A DNA stretch of 64,000 nt from Alteromonas antoniana (GCF_019249295.1 NZ_JAESDH010000002.1:186001-250000); one strand, 5' to 3'; shown: positions 9,232 through 18,404, counted from the stretch's first letter. Made by a program: numbers and translations. Notes: generated from the letters alone by a model not told the origin.

Positions 9232-10662
9232 TCAAAGGTTTTCAGCGTATTGATAAAGTGCACGCAGAATCGCTTGCTTGTTCGGGTCGTCTGCGTGTTC
9301 CTGCGCCAGTGTTTCTAATGAGAACAAAAATGACTCCATCGTCAGTGACGCGGGGGAGTCCGGGTCGGTTAAACGAGACTGTCTGTGATGCTGCCAGCGC
9401 TGCATTTCATCGGCAGATAACGTTTGGGGAAAGTTGCGGGCGCGATAGCGAAACAGCAACGTCCGCAGTCTGGGATTGTGGGTTTTGTCTGCCATCACGG
9501 CAAGTTGATACGGTTCGGACTCACGCACAGCCTCACACCATCGCCGATCCTCGTCATTGAGAAAGCCACCACTATATAACGCGTGGTCGGCATCATCCTG
9601 GCTGTCACCGTGTGGTTCGTCGAACACTGCTATTACCTTGTCCAGTATATCCTGTCGCTGGCTTAGCAGCCTGAAATTCTCCAGACACTGTTCGCGGTCA
9701 AGGCCCAGTCTTGCGGCATTCTCTTCCGTCATCGCCTTGGCGGTCGTTATGAACGGCGAGCGGTTTATGTGGATGAGTTTTAAGCCTGGTCTCAGGGAAG
9801 GATCGTCGAGTTCGTCCTGCCGGGCGTAAAGTGCCTGACGAATCTCGTCCGGACTTGCCGACTCCAGCAACGATGTCGTGCGAGACAGGTCTATCACAAT
9901 AACCGCATTAGGATTGTTCGGGTGCATACCAACGGGCATGACCCAGGTACAACATCCCTGGTGTGCGGGCAGCCGCGATGAGATGTGCAACAACACCGAG
10001 GGCCGGGAAAAATCAAACTGCTTTAACACGTTTTGTTTGCTTCGCAGTGAAAACGCATAGTCATATAGCTTGGGTTGGTGCGTTTTAATCAGTTTTGCCA
10101 GACCGATTGTGGCATGAACATCGGATAGCGCATCATGTGCATCGCCGTGGACAATGTCATTAGCCTGCGTCAGGTGCTCCAGTTTGAAACTTGGCGCGCC
10201 ATCTTCCCGCAAAGGCCAGTGTATGCCGTCGGGGCGCAGCGCGTAACATGCCCGTGCCAGGTCGATAATATCCCAGCGGCTGTTGCCATTGCGCCACTCG
10301 CGGGCATATGGGTCGTAAAAGTTCCGGTAGAACAGATACCGTGAAACCTCATCATCAAAACGGATACTGTTATAGCCTGCAACACAGGTGTTTGGCTCGC
10401 TCATCGCTGCAAACACCTGACGTGAAAACTCAGCCTCAATCATGCCGTCGCGAAGCGTCTGTTGCGGTGTAATGCCGGTAACCAGACATGCTCCAGGCTG
10501 CGGCAGATAGTCATTTGCGATCTGGCTCATGATGTTTATTGGTTTGCCAATAATATTAAGGTCGCTGTCGGTGCGGATGGCGGCAAACTGGCAGGGCAGA
10601 TCTTTTTGCGGGCTGGTCCCGAATGTCTCGTAGTCGTGCCAGAGGATGCTGGGTTCGGTCAT
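9232..10662 (-). CDS. sbcB: Exodeoxyribonuclease I
   Basis: 3'-5' single-strand DNA exonuclease of 476 aa (E. coli enzyme 475 aa), acting in recombination and mismatch repair and binding SSB. The DnaQ-like fold shows Exo I WHDYETFGTSPQKD (acidic pair in DYE), Exo II GYNSIRFDDEVSRYLFYRNF and Exo III HDALSDVHATIGLAKLI. The C-terminal ExoI SH3-like and helical regions follow. I chose ATG 10662, which gives MTEPSILWHDYETFG as in known ExoI; an in-frame extension to 10716 adds 18 unlikely residues. Divergent from the isoaspartyl peptidase gene. Confidence 0.95.
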   Translation of the reverse strand: MTEPSILWHDYETFGTSPQKDLPCQFAAIRTDSDLNIIGKPINIMSQIANDYLPQPGACLVTGITPQQTLRDGMIEAEFSRQVFAAMSEPNTCVAGYNSIRFDDEVSRYLFYRNFYDPYAREWRNGNSRWDIIDLARACYALRPDGIHWPLREDGAPSFKLEHLTQANDIVHGDAHDALSDVHATIGLAKLIKTHQPKLYDYAFSLRSKQNVLKQFDFSRPSVLLHISSRLPAHQGCCTWVMPVGMHPNNPNAVIVIDLSRTTSLLESASPDEIRQALYARQDELDDPSLRPGLKLIHINRSPFITTAKAMTEENAARLGLDREQCLENFRLLSQRQDILDKVIAVFDEPHGDSQDDADHALYSGGFLNDEDRRWCEAVRESEPYQLAVMADKTHNPRLRTLLFRYRARNFPQTLSADEMQRWQHHRQSRLTDPDSPASLTMESFLFSLETLAQEHADDPNKQAILRALYQYAENL

Positions 10663-10834
10663 GATAAGTGCTTTACGTATCTTATTAGGTTTTACGTTAG
10701 TCGGCGAAGTGTACACTGCCTGTTAACCAATACCAATGGGACGAGGCTGCCAAATGTAACGGTGAGGGGGCGCGGATTTTTTCGCGCAAGGTGTGTACAG
10801 TAGGGTGACGTGTTTCACTAATGAGAAAAATAAT

Positions 10835-11866
10835 ATGAAAAACTGGATTAAAGTGGGTGTATTTGCTTGTGCAGCAGCTATGAGCACATTCACGCAGGCA
10901 GAAACAGATGCGCCTGTGGCCATTGTGATTCATGGCGGTGCAGGGACAATATTAAAAGAAAACATGACGCCGGAACTGGAAGCAGCGTATCTGGCTAAAC
11001 TGGAAGAAGCCGTGCGACACGGCCACTCGCTGCTTAAAGCAGGTGAGCCCGGGGAAAAAGCGGTGATTGAAACTATTCAGATCCTGGAAACGTCTCCCTT
11101 GTTCAATGCCGGTATTGGTGCGGTTTACACGTTTGATGGAGAGCACGAACTGGATGCGTCAATCATGCATGGTGGAACCCTGAACGCAGGCGCCGTGGCC
11201 GGAGTGAAAACCATACGCAGCCCCATTGCTGCAGCCAGCGCCGTGATGAACCACTCTCCTCACGTCATGCTGTCGGGTAGGGGAGCTGAGATCTTCGCTG
11301 AGTCACAGGGAATGACGCCGGTAGATAATTCATTGTTTGATACAAAGCGCAGAAAAGACGCACTGGATCGTGCAAAAGCCCGAATGAAAACGGCTGGTAT
11401 TACCCATGGTGGTCAGCAAGGCAATGAGCGGTTTGGCACAGTAGGCGCGGTAGTGCTGGATGCAGACGGCAACCTGATAGCTGGCACGTCCACCGGTGGG
11501 ATGACTGCAAAGCGCTTTGGCAGAATTGGCGATTCGCCGGTGATCGGAGCAGGCACCTGGGCGGACAACACCAGTTGCGCCGTTTCTGCCACCGGACACG
11601 GTGAGTATTTTATTCGTTATCACGTAGCCGCAGATATCTGTTCCAGAATGAAATATCAGGGGGTATCCCTGGATGAAGCCGCTGATACTGTTATCAATGG
11701 TGTGCTGGCTGACGTCGGCGGTGACGGCGGTATTATTGCGGTGGATGGCAAAGGCAACATCGCCGCACCGTTCAATTCTGCAGGCATGTACCGCGCAAAA
11801 ATAGATGCTAACGGGAATGTGTCTGTCGGTATCTATGGCGAGTGGGATGAACGCCTTACTCCGTGA
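10835..11866 (+). CDS. iaaA: Isoaspartyl peptidase / L-asparaginase, exported
   Basis: N-terminal-nucleophile hydrolase of 343 aa that removes isoaspartyl residues from dipeptides and hydrolyses asparagine. It is made as a precursor cleaved before Thr202 (ERFGTVGAVVLDADGN), which becomes the nucleophile. IVIHGGAGT near residue 31, GTSTGGMTAKRFGRIGDSP and GTWADN are further hallmarks. A signal peptide is clear (KVGVFACAAAMSTFTQA, then ETDA), so it works in the periplasm, unlike cytosolic E. coli IaaA. ATG 10835 is chosen because it begins the signal peptide. Likely role: recovery of amino acids from damaged or external peptides. Confidence 0.92.
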   Translation: MKNWIKVGVFACAAAMSTFTQAETDAPVAIVIHGGAGTILKENMTPELEAAYLAKLEEAVRHGHSLLKAGEPGEKAVIETIQILETSPLFNAGIGAVYTFDGEHELDASIMHGGTLNAGAVAGVKTIRSPIAAASAVMNHSPHVMLSGRGAEIFAESQGMTPVDNSLFDTKRRKDALDRAKARMKTAGITHGGQQGNERFGTVGAVVLDADGNLIAGTSTGGMTAKRFGRIGDSPVIGAGTWADNTSCAVSATGHGEYFIRYHVAADICSRMKYQGVSLDEAADTVINGVLADVGGDGGIIAVDGKGNIAAPFNSAGMYRAKIDANGNVSVGIYGEWDERLTP

Positions 11867-12010
11867 TATAAAATATTCACGCAAAAAATAGCCGGATGAG
11901 GTAACTCCGTCTAGTCTTAAATGTAGCGGTAACAAACACCAGTAAGTGTGAGCCGTAATTAACAATAATGCGTTTAATGGCTATCAGCGTGCGCTACGCG
12001 GGGAGGCAAG

Positions 12011-12430
12011 ATGAAATCGTTGCAGGTGTGTGACTACATGAACACCCATCCGGTAAAGCTGAAAATAGACATGCCGGTTGCTGAAGCAGTGGAAACGCTG
12101 CTTGCTAGCGGTCAAACCGGTGGCCCGGTAGTTAACGAGAAAGGGAAAGTCGTGGGCTTTTTGTCCGAGCAGGACTGCATCAAAAATATGGTGGAGTCGA
12201 GTTACTACCGTGAACAGGTGTGTCGGGTGTCAGATATTATGAGAACGCCAGCGCTGACCATCAAGCCGTATTTATCCGTAGTCGAACTGGCCCAGACGCT
12301 GATAAAAGAAAAGCCCAGAGTTTATCCCATTGTGGATGATGACGGTGTGCTGTTAGGCACCATCAACCGTACCGCCGTACTCAGAGCCATTGATGTGCAG
12401 CTGCGCTCAGGCTATCAGGCGGCCAGTTGA
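12011..12430 (+). CDS. Tandem CBS-domain protein
   Basis: Stand-alone protein of 139 aa made of two CBS repeats (about 5-60 and 72-130); VCDYMNTHPVKLKIDMPVAE and VSDIMRTPALTIKPYLSVVE are the two repeat starts. CBS pairs usually bind adenosine nucleotides and regulate a partner. No catalytic domain is attached and the neighbours give no partner: it ends 24 bp from the convergent phytase gene. A strong ribosome site, GGGGAGGCAAG, precedes ATG 12011. Confidence 0.85.
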   Translation: MKSLQVCDYMNTHPVKLKIDMPVAEAVETLLASGQTGGPVVNEKGKVVGFLSEQDCIKNMVESSYYREQVCRVSDIMRTPALTIKPYLSVVELAQTLIKEKPRVYPIVDDDGVLLGTINRTAVLRAIDVQLRSGYQAAS

Positions 12431-12453
12431 CTCGCCGCCTGATCTTGAGTGTG

Positions 12454-14337
12454 TCAGGGCTGGTGAAGTATCGCCCTGATGTGTCTTGTAAGCTTACTTG
12501 CGTCAATAATCTTAAAGTTCTGGTTGTCGGAGGGCATTACATTATGCCCGTCCTGAACCACTATCATGCCTTCAGGGAACGGCTCACCAAAGTTCAGATT
12601 GCTGGCATCAAGCCCGTCAGTTTCTGACACGCCATCTATTCCCTTATCCCAGTTGATGCCAATCGTGAATGTGGCCACCAGCACCGGCGTAGTATCCGTT
12701 GTGTATAGTGCGTAACGGTGGTTCCCCTGGCTGGAAACCAGGAGGTAGCGAATGCCGTCAATGTCAAACAGTGCCATACCTTCTATGTCTGCTTTCACCG
12801 GGCCGCTGATGTCTGTTACGCGCACCGGTTCTGCGTTTGGCCGAGAAAGATCTTTGTGCCAGATCCCGGCGCTTTCCTCGCCCATGTAAAGCCTTTGTCT
12901 GGCGTCGTCGGCGACACAACCTTCAGGTTGGCTTGGCAATGCGAATTCTTCTATCAGTGAGGAACTGATGCTGCCGTTTTCTGGTATCAGGCGGTGTCGC
13001 TGGTAACGACCATCGGTATCGTTAACAAAGACATCGATGGTGTTTTTCGCCTGGTACAGGCACAAGCCATAAACATCACTCAGACCGGTTGCGATGCGCG
13101 TGACTTCACGTACTTTACCGTCGTCATGGGTAACTGAAAAAATACTCAGGCTGTTATCAGAGCGGTTGCTGGCAACAGCAATATCGGCGTTATCAAAATA
13201 ATGGCCGTTATCGTAGCGCACATCCACATTGTTGACTCTGCCAACAGCAAGCGACTGGACAAGCGACCCGTCCAGCGAATACATATTGAGCCCGGCTTTT
13301 TTATCGGTACCCAGAATCAGGCTTTGCCTCGGGGCTTTGGCGTTGTACCAGATAGCAGGATCATCGGCGGCATCGCCAAAGCGCGCTACCGGCGTAGTTT
13401 CAGCATCCGCGCTGACGGTAAAATCTACACTTGAGATATCAGGGTTTTGCATGACAGGATCCGCGGCTGGTATGGTATAGACAGACACTTCTTCGGCGGC
13501 ATCGTCGTAAATGCTGAGAAGGGTTTTTGACGTTGTGGCAATCACATGAACGGCTTCCGGCTCTGAACCGTCATCCAGTGGATAGCGCGTTATCGCATCA
13601 CCTGTTAAGGAAAACACGGCTGGCTGATCGGGGGAAACCCAGAAAACCGTCCCGTCAGGCAGTGCGCTGACACCCTCAACCGCATTCTGGGGGTGATGGT
13701 ATACCAGGCTGCGACGTTCATCAGATTCGATATCGGTAGGGTAGGCCCAGATACCGGCATACTCATCAGCCAGGTACAAGGTATTGACATTCTCTGCCAC
13801 GCTACAGCTTTTGATGCCGGGGGCGGCGGAAAGGGTTCTCAGAAGCACCGGCTCTGACATAACAGACGATACCACTGGCAAGGCATACTGGCTGATACTC
13901 CCGCGGGCATTGACTACAAACAGTTCCGGATAGTCTTGTTCATCAGATAAGCAAACTGCTTCCGTATCGGCATCACCGGGTGGGAGCACCGCCAGTGTTT
14001 CCGGGGCCTGGTCTTCAGAGAACAGGATAATGTGGACGTCGGAGGTATTGGTGTTGATGGTGCTTACCAGTACCTGATCCCGGAAAGTGATAATGTCTGA
14101 GAGTGAATATCTGCCGGAATGGTGTTGCACCACCTGGTTGTCTTCAGAACGCAGCGTCAGCCCCGAGGTTTCGCTTGTGGTGAGATAATAATGATTATCG
14201 CCAATGTTGATCGCGTGTGTGTTTACCGCGCGAAAAGTGGCTGACTTCTCTGGCTTTGGCCCCGATAGGGGGGGCTGGCCGTGGGTGTACAAAGAGGCTG
14301 AGCCAAGGGTAAACAGCAGCGCTGACAGTAGCTTCAT
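12454..14337 (-). CDS. Secreted two-domain beta-propeller phytase
   Basis: Protein of 627 aa with a signal peptide (MKLLSALLFTLGSASLYTHG). The C-terminal half (about 285-625) is a complete beta-propeller phytase: DDPAIWYNAKAPRQSLILGT, KKAGLNMYSLDG, NNVDVRYD, ASNRSDNSLSIF, EGCVADDARQRLYMGEESAG, DIEGMALF and SSQGNHRYALY, with the Ca/phosphate-binding acidic residues. The N-terminal half (about 30-280) resembles a diverged second propeller lacking most of these motifs, as in dual-domain phytases described from Bacillus and Shewanella relatives. It releases phosphate from Ca-phytate. It overlaps the upstream phosphatase gene by 4 nt (ATGA) and has AAGGAAA as ribosome site. Last gene of the TonB receptor-phosphatase-phytase operon. 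Confidence 0.93.
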   Translation of the reverse strand: MKLLSALLFTLGSASLYTHGQPPLSGPKPEKSATFRAVNTHAINIGDNHYYLTTSETSGLTLRSEDNQVVQHHSGRYSLSDIITFRDQVLVSTINTNTSDVHIILFSEDQAPETLAVLPPGDADTEAVCLSDEQDYPELFVVNARGSISQYALPVVSSVMSEPVLLRTLSAAPGIKSCSVAENVNTLYLADEYAGIWAYPTDIESDERRSLVYHHPQNAVEGVSALPDGTVFWVSPDQPAVFSLTGDAITRYPLDDGSEPEAVHVIATTSKTLLSIYDDAAEEVSVYTIPAADPVMQNPDISSVDFTVSADAETTPVARFGDAADDPAIWYNAKAPRQSLILGTDKKAGLNMYSLDGSLVQSLAVGRVNNVDVRYDNGHYFDNADIAVASNRSDNSLSIFSVTHDDGKVREVTRIATGLSDVYGLCLYQAKNTIDVFVNDTDGRYQRHRLIPENGSISSSLIEEFALPSQPEGCVADDARQRLYMGEESAGIWHKDLSRPNAEPVRVTDISGPVKADIEGMALFDIDGIRYLLVSSQGNHRYALYTTDTTPVLVATFTIGINWDKGIDGVSETDGLDASNLNFGEPFPEGMIVVQDGHNVMPSDNQNFKIIDASKLTRHIRAILHQP

Positions 14338-15308
14338 GGCTGGTTTCCTTTCTTAATAGTATAGTGATAAATCTTATTGCCGCTGTGATCGACAAACTGC
14401 ACGTCCAACGTTGTCTTCCTGACTGAGACGGTGGCGAACCCTCCGGTAGAGCGCGCAAACTGTGTGAAGTCGTAGGATGAAACCGGACGCACTTCAGACC
14501 CGCCACCCGAGATGAAATGCTCTACGTGTTTACCCGCCACTTTGTTGTGTTGCATGTCATGTTCATGACCCGCGAAATAGGCATCTACGCGGTACTTTTC
14601 GAATACTGGTTCCAGCACATCCCGGATTTCACTGGTCTTGCCATAGCGCTTACCGCTGGAATACAGCGGGTGATGACCAATGACCACGTTCCAGTCAGCG
14701 TCAGAATTTGCCAGGGAGGTTTCCAGCCAGCGCAATTGTTGCTGCTGTCCCTGGGCCCGTGTCGCCGCGTATTTTTCCTCGTTATCGTAGGCAGGGTTTA
14801 GCGGAGAGGTGTCAAGAAACAAAAGCAGCAGACGGGTGTCGTCATCCAGCGTCACGGATTTTTTGTAATAGGGTGCTGGCATTTCCCAGCGGCGGCTTCG
14901 CTGACTGTAATCGATTTGTGCCTGCCAGTTACCCCGGTAATCGTGATTTCCCAGCGTAGGGTGCCAGTCGATGAACAGGTGAGGGTAGTGGTAAACTTCC
15001 TCAAATGCGCTTTGCCAGTAAGGGTCCGAAACCGACGCCACACCGTTGTCGTAAAAATTATCGCCGGTCGTAGCGATAAATTCTGCATCCAGTTGCCAGG
15101 ACGCCATATCCATCCATTTAGCCACATCACGCTGATAGAAATGCCCGTTTCTGCCCCAGTCCCCCAGTACCAGAAAGTGATAGGCATCTTCATCAACGGT
15201 AAGCGTGTCTATCTGATGTTGTTGATACCAGGTGTCGTTCGTGACTGTGGTTGCCAGTGTCGGCACCGATACCAGAAAACTGAAGAAAAAGAAGCTCGTT
15301 TTTAACAT
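14334..15308 (-). CDS. Purple-acid-phosphatase-like metallophosphoesterase, exported
   Basis: Metallophosphatase of 324 aa with a signal peptide (TSFFFFSFLVSVPTLA). All dinuclear-metal motifs of tartrate-resistant acid phosphatases are present in order: LVLGDWG (about 46-52), TGDNFYDNG (about 80-88), LGNHDYRG (about 119), GHHPLY (about 211) and FAGHEHDMQ (about 247). The usual substrates are phosphomonoesters. Placed between a TonB receptor and a phytase, it probably strips phosphate from lower inositol phosphates or other esters in the periplasm. ATG 15308 follows GAGAG; the stop overlaps the phytase start, so the two are translationally coupled. Confidence 0.93.
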   Translation of the reverse strand: MLKTSFFFFSFLVSVPTLATTVTNDTWYQQHQIDTLTVDEDAYHFLVLGDWGRNGHFYQRDVAKWMDMASWQLDAEFIATTGDNFYDNGVASVSDPYWQSAFEEVYHYPHLFIDWHPTLGNHDYRGNWQAQIDYSQRSRRWEMPAPYYKKSVTLDDDTRLLLLFLDTSPLNPAYDNEEKYAATRAQGQQQQLRWLETSLANSDADWNVVIGHHPLYSSGKRYGKTSEIRDVLEPVFEKYRVDAYFAGHEHDMQHNKVAGKHVEHFISGGGSEVRPVSSYDFTQFARSTGGFATVSVRKTTLDVQFVDHSGNKIYHYTIKKGNQP

Positions 15309-15353
15309 AGTTACTCTCGGAAATGAGCGGCGGGATTACCCGCCACAAACGTG

Positions 15354-18065
15354 TTACTGAATTTGCCAGGTGAAACCCAGCTCAAAAGTGCGCCCGTATT
15401 CTTCGTACTGCGCATTGCGGTTGCGCGAGTCAAAGTAGTGATAATAAGGCTCGTCATTGATGTTGATGGCATTGAAGTAGACGTTCATGGTGTCGTTTAA
15501 GTAGTACTTGGCCATGAAATCTAACTGCGTATGATCATCTTCGATACGAAGCATGTCGCCATCGATTTCTTCAAAGTTGTCGCTTTTGTAGGCCGCAGTC
15601 AGCCGCAGGCTGACATCATTGCCTTCGTAGCCCAGCGTGATATTCCCGATGCGGTCAGACTGATTCGGCAAGCGGGTCTCAAAGCGTTCACCATCAAGGA
15701 GCGTTGTGGCATCAGAGCTGGAGAAGGTGGCGTTGGTCGAAATCAAAAAGCCATTATTGAAAGCTTTTACCCAAGACAATTCTACGCCGTGAATCGATGC
15801 TGACTCGCCATTAATAGCCTGAACCACTTCATCATAGCCGTCCCAGCCTTCTGTCCCCGCCACGTCGGCGTAAACCACAAAGTTATCGATGTCTTTGTAA
15901 AATAAGCCGGCAGAGAGCACGCCGATATCGCCTGGGTAGTATTCAATGGACAAGTCAAGATTGTCAGCTTCGTAAGGCTTGAGTTGCGGATTGCCCACTT
16001 CGGCTTCGCGTTCCGTAACAAAGACGCCGTCCTCTTCCTCGGTTTTGGTTTCAATGATCTGAAACGCGGCCACATCTTCGAACCTGGGACGGGAAATTGT
16101 CTGGGTGTAAGCACCGCGCACCAAAAGCTTTTCCGTAACAGCCCAACGAACGTTAATACTGGGAAGCAGATAGTCGTAGTCGCGCTCATTGCGCCATGGT
16201 GTATTCTCTACGGTTTCCACATCGCTTTGTTCGTCCTCGATAAGCTCTACGCGCATGCCGTTTGTGCTGAAGTCGGTTTTCTCGTAGCGAACCCCGGCTA
16301 CAATACGCCAGTCATCGATATCGACAGAGGACATCAGGTACGCAGCGAAAATGTCTTCTTTGTTGACGTAAGACGCGCCGTTGGATTCCAGCTCAGAATC
16401 CAGCTCTGCCAGTTCCAGTGCGCTGCGGTTGGCGTTGAAGCTACTGCGCATCGCTGCTCTGTCCAGCCCGGGGCCGAAATCTCCCAGCCCCCAGTCAGGC
16501 GTGTTCAATGCGAACATGGCCGGATCGACGCCATCAAAGTCGCCGTCATAAATGAAGATGCTACTGTCGCGGTCTTTCTCGCGAGACCGGTACTTGGTAC
16601 CCAGCTTAATTTCACCTTTATGGCGGCCAAACGTCACTGGACGGGCGATATCTACTTTAATGCTGGTTTCGGTATCTTTGGTATAGTTATCCTCAAACGC
16701 AATCTCGTCCAGTTCATAAGTGGATAGAGACATGGCATCGGCGTTTTGGCTGACCGACGGGATCCGGGTTTCCAGATCGGCATTAATGCTGTCGTTTTCG
16801 GCGATAAAATCGTAGTACAGCGCGTCCGGTTCGTCTTCATCCGATTTGGCGTAGCCGAGCTGCCAGTCAAGTTTCCAGGTATCCAGCTGATGCTCACCAC
16901 CTGCTGTTAACGTAAGAATCGACTGAGTTTCCAGTCTGTCCTTACTGCCTCGTTCAATCTCACTGTCTTCGCCATCAAACACAAAAGTGTTCGCCAGACG
17001 AAACTCCTCATCTGTGAATTCGCTGTACAGCGTGCGCAAAAAATACTGATTGTTGAAATCGGGGCGATAGTCAAAATTCAGCGCCGCGCCCAGGCGCTCG
17101 CGGTTGATCGCGTAGTAACGCTGCTCAACCTCATCATCGCCATTGGATTCAATGTTGTCTGAGCCAAAATCCCGGTCAAACCAGGAGAGGGCCGCCGCAA
17201 CACCAAAATCTTCCGTTACTTTGCGCGTCATGCTGCCGGAAACTTTCGGGCTGGTCTGATCCCGTAATGCATTCTGGCTACCCTGAACGGTAATGGTGGC
17301 GGTATTCGTTTTGCGATCAAACGCACTTAAACTTTTGACTTCTACCGCGCCACCGATGGCGTCAGCATCCATGTCGGATGTGACTGACTTGGATACTTTC
17401 AGGGTCTGGATCAACTCTGAAGGGATAACATCCAGCGCAACTGAACGCACGCCTGATTCAGGAGAAGGAATATTTAGTCCGTTAATGGTGACGTTGTTTA
17501 AGTTTGGATCGATACCGCGGATCCCGACAAACCGACCTTCACCCTGGTCACGTTCAATGGACAAACCGGGCAGACGTTGTAATGATTCTGCGGCGTTCTG
17601 ATCCGGGAACTGGCCAATGGCATCGGCCGATACGATTGATGAGATGGTATCGGCAACACGCTGCTGGTTTATTGCGCTGGCCTGACCGCTGCGCTGCCCG
17701 CGAACAATCATTTCCGTCATGGCACTGTCATCGTCAAGCGTAATAACTGGCGTAATGGTACTGTCTTCAGAGACCGTCACCTGCTGCGTAATCGTGTCAG
17801 CACCCAGATAACTGATTTCCAGCGTGTAGGTACCCGCTGGTAGGGCCGTGAATCGAAACGAGCCGTCACGTTCAGACTGTGTTGTACGTCCCAGCTCGAC
17901 AACGGTTATCTGCGCGCCGGCATACACCCGGTTTTCCGCGGTATTGGTAAGCTGACCTACAATCGTTGCATTGTCGGCGGCGAAAGCGGGTGATACCGCA
18001 CTCAGTGAAGCCAGTCCCAGAGCCGCGATACACGCCCGGGAGAGTAGAGAAAGTTTTCGTGACAT
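15354..18065 (-). CDS. TonB-dependent outer-membrane receptor (phytate locus)
   Basis: Outer-membrane transporter of 903 aa. Signal peptide 1-29 (ACIAALGLASLSAVSPAFA). A carboxypeptidase-regulatory-like beta domain follows at about 32-112 (DGSFRFTALPAGTYTLEISY). A plug domain at about 130-250 contains PDQNAAESLQRLPGLSIERD and FVGIRGIDPNLNNVTINGL. A 22-strand barrel ends in the aromatic terminus FELGFTWQIQ. The pattern resembles the TonB-Xanth-Caul subfamily. It is first in an operon with an acid phosphatase and a phytase and sits behind a Pho box, so its substrate is probably phytate or another organic phosphate; substrate choice is inference. AGGGA precedes ATG 18065. Confidence 0.92.
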   Translation of the reverse strand: MSRKLSLLSRACIAALGLASLSAVSPAFAADNATIVGQLTNTAENRVYAGAQITVVELGRTTQSERDGSFRFTALPAGTYTLEISYLGADTITQQVTVSEDSTITPVITLDDDSAMTEMIVRGQRSGQASAINQQRVADTISSIVSADAIGQFPDQNAAESLQRLPGLSIERDQGEGRFVGIRGIDPNLNNVTINGLNIPSPESGVRSVALDVIPSELIQTLKVSKSVTSDMDADAIGGAVEVKSLSAFDRKTNTATITVQGSQNALRDQTSPKVSGSMTRKVTEDFGVAAALSWFDRDFGSDNIESNGDDEVEQRYYAINRERLGAALNFDYRPDFNNQYFLRTLYSEFTDEEFRLANTFVFDGEDSEIERGSKDRLETQSILTLTAGGEHQLDTWKLDWQLGYAKSDEDEPDALYYDFIAENDSINADLETRIPSVSQNADAMSLSTYELDEIAFEDNYTKDTETSIKVDIARPVTFGRHKGEIKLGTKYRSREKDRDSSIFIYDGDFDGVDPAMFALNTPDWGLGDFGPGLDRAAMRSSFNANRSALELAELDSELESNGASYVNKEDIFAAYLMSSVDIDDWRIVAGVRYEKTDFSTNGMRVELIEDEQSDVETVENTPWRNERDYDYLLPSINVRWAVTEKLLVRGAYTQTISRPRFEDVAAFQIIETKTEEEDGVFVTEREAEVGNPQLKPYEADNLDLSIEYYPGDIGVLSAGLFYKDIDNFVVYADVAGTEGWDGYDEVVQAINGESASIHGVELSWVKAFNNGFLISTNATFSSSDATTLLDGERFETRLPNQSDRIGNITLGYEGNDVSLRLTAAYKSDNFEEIDGDMLRIEDDHTQLDFMAKYYLNDTMNVYFNAININDEPYYHYFDSRNRNAQYEEYGRTFELGFTWQIQ

Positions 18066-18114
18066 GGTGTTCCCTTTTTTCTGCTAAGCAAGTGTCGTGT
18101 GTTGTGCGTCGCTT

Positions 18115-18170
18115 ACCCTAGGCAGGGCAGATGACAATTATGTGACCGGGTTATGACGTAATCGCGACAG
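18115..18170 (-). promoter_or_regulatory. PhoB box (four half-sites) and -10 of the phytate operon
   Basis: On the minus strand, 18170-18131 reads as four 7-nt units separated by exactly 4 nt: CTGTCGC, ACGTCAT, CGGTCAC, TTGTCAT. All share GTC and approach the PhoB half-site CTGTCAT with its 11-bp period. Ten bp further on is TAGGGT (18120-18115), a weak -10 hexamer at the spacing usual for E. coli Pho promoters. The receptor ATG is about 50 bp downstream. Confidence 0.85.
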
Positions 18171-18288
18171 GGCAGGTTTCGGGACAGGATTTACCGTTTT
18201 TTGTAACTGGGTGAGCCGATTTGACCCTCTGCTAAGATGCTGAAAATAAAGTTTATTTTACATGTTTGGAAGGTGACTTCAGGCACGT

Positions 18289-18322
18289 GCGTCACGTGTC
18301 TGTCACATTCGTGAGCCAGAAT
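18289..18322 (+). promoter_or_regulatory. PhoB box and -10 facing the GGDEF-AraC pair
   Basis: GCGTCAC (18289-18295) and CTGTCAC (18300-18306) are direct repeats with a 4-nt spacer, the PhoB arrangement. CAGAAT at 18317-18322, exactly 10 bp after the box, can serve as -10. It points rightwards, opposite to the Pho box of the phytate operon. Confidence 0.75.
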
Positions 18323-18368
18323 GACCCTGTTCATACACCGTCGTTCCTTGTTAATTAGAGGACGAAAC

Positions 18369-18404
18369 ATGATCAATCCACCATCAGTGAGTCAGTATGT
18401 ATAA
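18369..18404 (+). other. Possible 11-codon leader ORF before the GGDEF gene
   Basis: ATG 18369 is preceded by a strong ribosome site (AGAGGA) and opens an 11-codon frame (MINPPSVSQYV, stop TAA) that runs past the ATG of the GGDEF gene at 18397 in another frame. The GGDEF ATG has only a weak site. The short frame could couple translation into the GGDEF gene, or may be chance. Confidence 0.35.
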
